Part shown: in pieces, positions 59,775-64,000 of the stretch
How positions within the stretch are numbered: position 1 is the first letter of the stretch
Layout: the number at the start of each line of letters is the position of its first letter
Assembly: GCA_023387335.1 (NCBI GenBank)
Contig: JAEWIF010000045.1
Location: 62,001 to 126,000, forward strand
Source: Pseudomonadota bacterium
GTDB taxonomy: Bacteria; Pseudomonadota; Gammaproteobacteria; Burkholderiales; Burkholderiaceae_C
DNA length: 64,000 bases
Direction of reading: 5' to 3'
Notes under the pieces: generated by a model
What the model was told of the DNA's origin: nothing
The model's database searches: none
The model's input: the letters and a program-made list of their open reading frames with translations, nothing else
Program-made: the position numbers and the translations under genes

Positions 59775-60311
59775 ATGAGCAGCATTTCGCGATCCCCCAC
59801 CGTCCGGCTCTTCCTCGCGCTCTGGCCCACGCCGCCGGTGCGCCGGGCGCTGCAAGGCCTGCAGGCGCGCTGGCGCTGGCCACAGGACGCCGCGGTGGTC
59901 GATCCCGCGCGGCTGCACATCACGCTGCATTTCCTCGGCCAGGTGCCTCGGGAGCGCGTGGACGAATTCCGTGCCGCGCTCGCCGTGCCGGTCGAATCGC
60001 ACGTGCTCACGCTGGCGCAGGGGCGCGCGACGGTCTGGCCCGGAGGCATCGCGGTGCTGGAACTGCAGGCGCCTCCCGAATTGCAGGCGCTGCATGCCGA
60101 TCTCTCGCGCGCGTTGCAGTCGCTGCGGTGGCCGGTCGAGGAGCGGCGCTTTCGCCCGCACGTGACGTTCGCGCGGCGCGCGCAGGCCGCGCGCGCGCAG
60201 GCCGATGCCTGCGAGGAATTGCCCGACTGGCGGGTGGACGACGGCTACGTGCTCGTGCGCAGCCGCCCCACGCAGGGTTACGAGGTGCTGCATGCGTATC
60301 AGCCGAACTGA
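59775..60311 (+). CDS. thpR: RNA 2',3'-cyclic phosphodiesterase (2H family)
   Basis: A 178-aa LigT/ThpR-type 2H phosphoesterase. The two catalytic motifs are HITLHFLGQV and HVTFARRA, separated by about 84 residues. The family hydrolyses 2',3'-cyclic phosphates and can ligate tRNA halves in vitro; the physiological role is unclear. ATG 59775 (MSSISRSP) is used; ATG 59769 would add two residues. Confidence 0.9.
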   Translation: MSSISRSPTVRLFLALWPTPPVRRALQGLQARWRWPQDAAVVDPARLHITLHFLGQVPRERVDEFRAALAVPVESHVLTLAQGRATVWPGGIAVLELQAPPELQALHADLSRALQSLRWPVEERRFRPHVTFARRAQAARAQADACEELPDWRVDDGYVLVRSRPTQGYEVLHAYQPN

Positions 60312-60447
60312 TTCCTGCCTCGGCAGTTCCGCGCTGGCCGTGGCCCGTTCGGACTATTCGGTGGCCCACGCGGGTCAAAGGCATGGGAAAAACGCGCACG
60401 GAATGCTCTCGTGCCGGAACAATGGTGCGAACACATCTCCGATAACG

Positions 60448-61251
60448 ATGCAGGACCGATTGACTTGGGCACAAGCCGCTTGTGCGCGCGTGATGCGCCC
60501 GCTGGTGAGACTCGCCCTCGGCATGGGCCTGAAGCACCCCCACCTCGAAAGCATGCTCCGGGACCTGCTCCTGGAGGAAGCCACGCGCCTGTGGCGACGG
60601 CAAGGCGTGGCGGCACCGAACATCAGCCAGCTGGCCGTCACCACCGGCCTCAATCGCAAGGACGTGACGGCGCGCGTGCGGCGTCCCGCCGATCCGCTGC
60701 CGCACACCGAGCTGTCGGCCGCTGCCAAGACCTTCACCCGCTGGCTGCAGCTCGCGAGCCAGGACGCCGCGCTGCACCGCCTGCCGATCGCGAGCGGCGC
60801 CGAAGGCACTTCCTTCGAGGACGTGGCGCGCGAAGCGAGCCGCGGCGACGTGCACCACCGCGCGGTGCTGGACGAGCTGATGCGACTGGGCATGTGCTCC
60901 AAGGTCGATGCCACGCACGTGGAACTGACGGCCGAGGGCTTCGTGCCGACGGCGGACCTGCAAAGCACCCTCGCCTTCCTCGGCGACAACCTGCGCGACC
61001 ACGCATCGGCCGCCGTCTCCAACGCGCTGGGCGAAGCACCGCTGCTGCTGGAGCGAGCGGTGTTCGCCGAGGGCCTGGCCGAAGTCGATTGCGAGGCGGT
61101 GCACCAGTTCATGCGCATGCGCTGGTCGGCGATGCACCGCGAGCTGGTCGGCCAGCTCAGTGAGGCCATCACCCGCAGCGGCGCCAAGGGCGAGCGGCGG
61201 CTGCGCGTGGGCGTCTACCTCTTCCACGAGGAGCGGGAGGCACAGGGATGA
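60448..61251 (+). CDS. DUF6502 family protein
   Basis: A 267-aa soluble protein starting MQDRLTWAQAACARVMRPL. A helix-turn-helix-like segment is at about 50-75 (NISQLAVTTGLNRKDVTARV), and a second winged-helix-like part is at about 118-145 (VLDELMRLGMCSKVDATHVE). This agrees with DUF6502, a family common in Comamonadaceae and adjacent to DUF5666 lipoproteins. A DNA-binding role is possible but unproven. It overlaps the next gene by ATGA. Confidence 0.75.
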   Translation: MQDRLTWAQAACARVMRPLVRLALGMGLKHPHLESMLRDLLLEEATRLWRRQGVAAPNISQLAVTTGLNRKDVTARVRRPADPLPHTELSAAAKTFTRWLQLASQDAALHRLPIASGAEGTSFEDVAREASRGDVHHRAVLDELMRLGMCSKVDATHVELTAEGFVPTADLQSTLAFLGDNLRDHASAAVSNALGEAPLLLERAVFAEGLAEVDCEAVHQFMRMRWSAMHRELVGQLSEAITRSGAKGERRLRVGVYLFHEEREAQG

Positions 61252-62474
61252 AGCGCCGCGCCCTCATCGCGGCCGTGCCCGGCGCGGTGGCGGCCCTGGC
61301 AGGTTGCGGCGGCGGTGGCGGCGGCGACTTCGCCAGCGTCGGCTCCGGCGGCACCGGCATCACGGGCGGCGAAGGCGTGGGCTCCGGGGGCACCGGCATC
61401 ACGTCGGCAGCCGTGGGCGCGATCACCGGCTTCGGCAGCATCGTCGTCAACGGCGTGCGCTACGAGACCGACCAGGCCGCGCTGACCCTGAGCGACAGCG
61501 ACACGCTCAAGCTCGGCATGACGGTGCGGGTGCGCGGCGTCATCAACCCCGACCTGGTCAGCGGCGTGGCCAGCACCATCGAATCGTCGGCCGACGCGCG
61601 CGGCGCGGTGGCGGCGCTCGACCTTCCCAACAACAACCTGGTGCTCTGGTACACCAAGATCCACGCCGACGATTCGACCGTGTTCGCCGGCGGCCTGATG
61701 TCGCTGAACGACCTGCGGGTGGGCGACCCGGTGCAGGTCTGGGGCCTGCCCGATCACGGCATCGGCCTTCGCGCCACGCGCATCGAGCGCGTCGCGGCCG
61801 GCGCCTCGCCCATCATCTCGGGCACGGCGCAGGCGGTGGACGTGTCCACGTCCAGCGTCCAGGTCGGCGGACTGCGCGTGGCCTTCACGCCCGCCGCCCT
61901 GGCATCGGCCGGCCTCACGCCCGCGCAGCTGGAAGGCCAGCTGGTGCGCGTGCGCGGCACCGAGGCCGACGCGACGATCACGCAGGCGGCCGTGGAGCCC
62001 TGGTACCCGGTGACGCCCGCGGACGGCGAGCGGCTCTCGGTCGAAGGGCTGATCACGCGCTTCACCAGCCTCGCCTCGCTGCAGGTGGACGGCGTGCCGG
62101 TGGATGCCTCGTCCGCGAAGATCACCGGCCGCCAGGCGAGCATCGGCCAGGGCGCGCGGGTGCAGATCGAAGGCGCCTGGCGCGCGGGCGTGCTCGTCGC
62201 CAGCCGGCTGAAGCTGCGCGAGGCGGCCGAGTCGGGTTCCGGCAACTCCGGCTCGGGCGACCATGACGACGACTACAGCGCGCGCGGCAACATCGGCGCG
62301 TTCCGGTCGGCGGCCGACTTCAAGATCCAGGGCCAGGACATCAATGCCGGCGGCGCCGGCGTGGTGTTCGTGGGCGGCACCGCGGCCGACCTGCGCAACG
62401 GCCGCCGCGTGTTCGTCACCGGCTCGCGCGTGGTGAACGACCAGCTGATCGCCGAGCGGGTGGAGTTCCTCTAG
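61248..62474 (+). CDS. DUF5666 lipoprotein
   Basis: A 408-aa exported protein with a lipobox signal (AVAALAGCGGGGGG; Cys 20), then a duplicated linker GSGGTGIT (two copies) and at least four DUF5666-type beta-rich repeats. Recurrent patterns are ITGFGSIVVNGVRY, LRVGDPVQVWGL, GQGARVQIEGAW and LRNGRRVFVTGSR, separated by 60-80 residues. Probably anchored in the outer or inner membrane facing the periplasm. Function unknown. It is coupled to DUF6502 (ATGA), and its stop codon shares bases with the convergent gene's stop. Confidence 0.8.
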   Translation: MKRRALIAAVPGAVAALAGCGGGGGGDFASVGSGGTGITGGEGVGSGGTGITSAAVGAITGFGSIVVNGVRYETDQAALTLSDSDTLKLGMTVRVRGVINPDLVSGVASTIESSADARGAVAALDLPNNNLVLWYTKIHADDSTVFAGGLMSLNDLRVGDPVQVWGLPDHGIGLRATRIERVAAGASPIISGTAQAVDVSTSSVQVGGLRVAFTPAALASAGLTPAQLEGQLVRVRGTEADATITQAAVEPWYPVTPADGERLSVEGLITRFTSLASLQVDGVPVDASSAKITGRQASIGQGARVQIEGAWRAGVLVASRLKLREAAESGSGNSGSGDHDDDYSARGNIGAFRSAADFKIQGQDINAGGAGVVFVGGTAADLRNGRRVFVTGSRVVNDQLIAERVEFL

Positions 62475-63067
62475 CGCAGAGGCCGAGTCGGCTGGAAGTC
62501 CGGCTGCGGCTCCTGCGACTGCTGCAGGGCGGCGTCGCGGATGGCGAACAAGGCCTGGAGGTCCTGCTCGACGTCCTCGTCGACCGGCGCGGCCGCGGCC
62601 TGCGGGCTGGCCGGCGCCTGGGCCAGCGGCGTCGGCTGGGTGACGACCCGGGGCTCCTCGCCGGCATTGGTCGAACTGATGCCGGTGAACTGCCAGGAGA
62701 TGCTCAGCAGCCAGTCCCAGGCGCGCGGCTCGAACTTCTCGATCTCCGCCATGAAGGCGCTCTGGAACGAGGGGATGTAGGTCAGCAGGGCGCCCTGCCC
62801 CTGCTTGACGACCAGCTGCACGTGCATGCCGTGCTTGCCCTTGCGGTTGACCACCGGGAGCATGCGAAGGTCGAGCCAGTCGGACGGCACTGCGTGGCGC
62901 CGCATGGTCTCGCGCAGCGTGACCTGCACGAGCTCGCGGCGGGTGTTCAGGCGCGCGGCCTCGTCGTCCTCGGTACCGCTGTCGCTGTCCTGGAACCGCG
63001 TGGCCGAAGGCGGCCCCGATTCGGCACCCTTGGCGTCAGGCCGGAAGATCCTGTTGAGCAAGCCCAT
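62471..63067 (-). CDS. Hypothetical cytoplasmic protein
   Basis: A 198-aa protein starting MGLLNRIFRPDAKGAESGP. A folded-looking middle section (about 40-125: TRRELVQVTLRETMRRHAVP, WLDLRMLPVVNRKGKHGMHV, YIPSFQSAFMAEIEKFEPRA) is followed by a low-complexity Ala/Pro/Gln tail. No signal peptide or membrane segment is visible. I do not recognise the family. It is convergent with the DUF5666 gene (shared CTAG) and downstream of two PilZ genes on the same strand, 32 nt after the first. Confidence 0.75.
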   Translation of the reverse strand: MGLLNRIFRPDAKGAESGPPSATRFQDSDSGTEDDEAARLNTRRELVQVTLRETMRRHAVPSDWLDLRMLPVVNRKGKHGMHVQLVVKQGQGALLTYIPSFQSAFMAEIEKFEPRAWDWLLSISWQFTGISSTNAGEEPRVVTQPTPLAQAPASPQAAAAPVDEDVEQDLQALFAIRDAALQQSQEPQPDFQPTRPLR

Positions 63068-63099
63068 GCGGGCGATTATCACGCCCCGCCGGACCTTCG

Positions 63100-63417
63100 C
63101 TACTCGACAAATGCCGTATTGAGCCGCGCGCCGATGGTGAAGCCGCCCGCGCAGGGGTCGCAGCGGACCACGGTGGCGCGGCAGCGCAACGGAAAGTTGT
63201 GCCCGTCCAACAGGTACTCGACCGTGAGATCGATCTCCTCGCCCACCACGTAGGGCTGGCGCGAGGTGAACGAAAGGCCGCTGACGCTGAGGTCGCGCGT
63301 GACCCCGCCCTCGCCCGCGCCCACCGTCAGCGGCAGCTCCATCTCGAAGCGCTCGGCGCCGCGTTTTTCCTGGCGCCGCCGCAGCGGCACCACCACCCTG
63401 GGTTCGACCATCGCCAT
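63100..63417 (-). CDS. PilZ domain protein
   Basis: A 105-aa single-domain PilZ protein. The c-di-GMP motifs are visible: RxxxR in RRRQEKRGAERFEM and D-x-S-x-x-G in TRDLSVSGLSF, so binding is expected. ATG 63417 is used; ATG 63411 is an alternative. It follows the second PilZ gene by 26 nt and so is probably co-transcribed with it. Confidence 0.85.
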   Translation of the reverse strand: MAMVEPRVVVPLRRRQEKRGAERFEMELPLTVGAGEGGVTRDLSVSGLSFTSRQPYVVGEEIDLTVEYLLDGHNFPLRCRATVVRCDPCAGGFTIGARLNTAFVE

Positions 63418-63443
63418 CCTTGTTCTCCCTGGGCCGGGGCCCT

Positions 63444-63758
63444 TCAGCCCGTGCCGCCCTCGCGCGGCACGAGATCCTGGAACAGCGGTTCGGCCAGGCG
63501 AACGGCGATGTTGTAGTTGTCGCCGTGCCGCTCGACCCGCACCACCTCGCCGACGCAGTCCAGGCTGAACTCGCGCCCTTCGGTTCGGTACTGGAGCATC
63601 AGCGAAACCGTGGCGCCGAGCGCGGGCGCGGCGGGGGATTCCAGCAGCACGCCGGTGGCGCTGATGTCGTGCGAGGAGCATTCCTCGCCTTCCATCGTGA
63701 TGGGCAGCGCGAGGCCGAATCGTTCGGCCGATCGCTGTCGCTGCTGTGCGTCGTGCAT
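63444..63758 (-). CDS. PilZ domain protein
   Basis: A 104-aa single-domain PilZ protein with RSAER (RxxxR) near the N terminus and HDISATGVLL (D-x-S-x-x-G), a possible c-di-GMP receptor. It precedes another PilZ gene; the two differ in most positions, so they are old paralogues rather than a recent duplication. The output partner is not known. Confidence 0.85.
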   Translation of the reverse strand: MHDAQQRQRSAERFGLALPITMEGEECSSHDISATGVLLESPAAPALGATVSLMLQYRTEGREFSLDCVGEVVRVERHGDNYNIAVRLAEPLFQDLVPREGGTG

Positions 63759-63882
63759 CTTCCTCGTCTCCCGTGCGCCTTGCTGCGCCTTCGTGCGCGA
63801 GGGTAGGCGGCGAACGGCCCTCGAGCTTGTAGGAGCCGTTCGTAACAGGCTGTCGGAAATCGAAACGCGACTGCGCGACGCG

Positions 63883-64000
63883 CTACAGGGTGCGTCGCTG
63901 CAGCGGGTAGCCGGGGTCGGTGTAGCCCGGCGTCGACGGATGGCCCGGCGCGACCAGCGAATCGACCAGCGCCTCGTCCTCGGCCGTCAACTTCACCTCG
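63883..64000 (-). CDS. Aldo/keto reductase, C-terminal fragment (cut by window edge)
   Basis: The last 38 codons of a minus-strand gene ending in TAG at 63883-63885. The peptide EVKLTAEDEALVDSLVAPGH and the continuation PSTPGYTDPGYPLQRRTL match the C terminus of aldo/keto reductases, where HPSTPGYxDPxYP is typical. The catalytic part lies outside the window. The 124 nt between this gene and the PilZ gene (63759-63882) show no clear feature. Confidence 0.7.
   Translation of the reverse strand, partial: EVKLTAEDEALVDSLVAPGHPSTPGYTDPGYPLQRRTL

Overview
The window is high-GC DNA (roughly 70% by eye) from a betaproteobacterium. It probably belongs to Burkholderiales, family Comamonadaceae (Ramlibacter/Variovorax-like). 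The grounds are the gene order rpsB-tsf-pyrH-frr-uppS-cdsA-dxr-rseP-bamA-skp-lpxD-fabZ-lpxA-lpxB-rnhB, ompR/envZ beside ispF/ispD/mfd, a PhaR regulator, DUF6502/DUF5666 proteins, and very dense packing with ATGA/GTGA start-stop overlaps. I see no insertion sequence, prophage, CRISPR array or rRNA operon. It looks like ordinary chromosome, about 60 protein genes and 2 tRNAs, with a few unusual operons.

Layout. 1-14.3 kb (minus strand): one long housekeeping run covering translation (rpsB, tsf, frr), UMP kinase, isoprenoid and undecaprenyl synthesis (dxr, uppS), phospholipid synthesis (cdsA), envelope proteolysis and outer-membrane assembly (rseP, bamA, skp), lipid A and fatty acid synthesis (lpxD, fabZ, lpxA, lpxB) and RNA maintenance (rnhB, an rRNA/tRNA methyltransferase). 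14.5-23.9 kb: an amidase plus D-amino-acid dehydrogenase pair, NAD(P)HX repair enzyme Nnr, an SDR, RNase R, tRNA-Leu(CAG), RimO and PhaR. 23.9-33.9 kb: a TPP-riboswitch-led operon, thiD - LuxE-like - LuxC-like - ABC importer (ATPase, permease, NMT1-type binding protein) - SDR - thiE (with an extra N-terminal domain) - thiO - thiS - thiG. It is followed by tRNA-Val(GAC). 34-40.6 kb: RelA, a hydrolase, 3-hydroxybutyrate dehydrogenase, a phosphoesterase, a diacylglycerol-kinase-like protein and a SIMPL-domain protein. 40.7-47.7 kb: OmpR/EnvZ, IspF/IspD and Mfd. 47.7-64 kb: NfeD/slipin, SerB, an orphan 7TM sensor kinase with a PhoD-like phosphatase, an EEP-family hydrolase, an MFS carrier, an orphan LivK-like binding protein, PssA, a trio of small proteins (two DUF5985 membrane proteins and a winged-helix-like protein), ThpR, DUF6502/DUF5666, two PilZ proteins and a truncated aldo/keto reductase.

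The most interesting system is the thiamin operon. A carboxylate-activating LuxE-like protein, a LuxC-like acyl reductase and a short-chain dehydrogenase sit under TPP control, between HMP(-P) kinase and the thiazole genes, together with an importer of the kind used for pyrimidine precursors. Together they could take up an oxidised (carboxylic acid) thiamin breakdown product, reduce it acid -> aldehyde -> alcohol, and feed it to ThiD/ThiE. This is inference from gene content; no luxAB or other bioluminescence genes are present.

A second window-wide theme is extreme compaction. All seven convergent protein-gene junctions either overlap at their stop codons or lie within 3 bp of each other, whereas both tRNA genes face their convergent neighbours across a clear intrinsic terminator.
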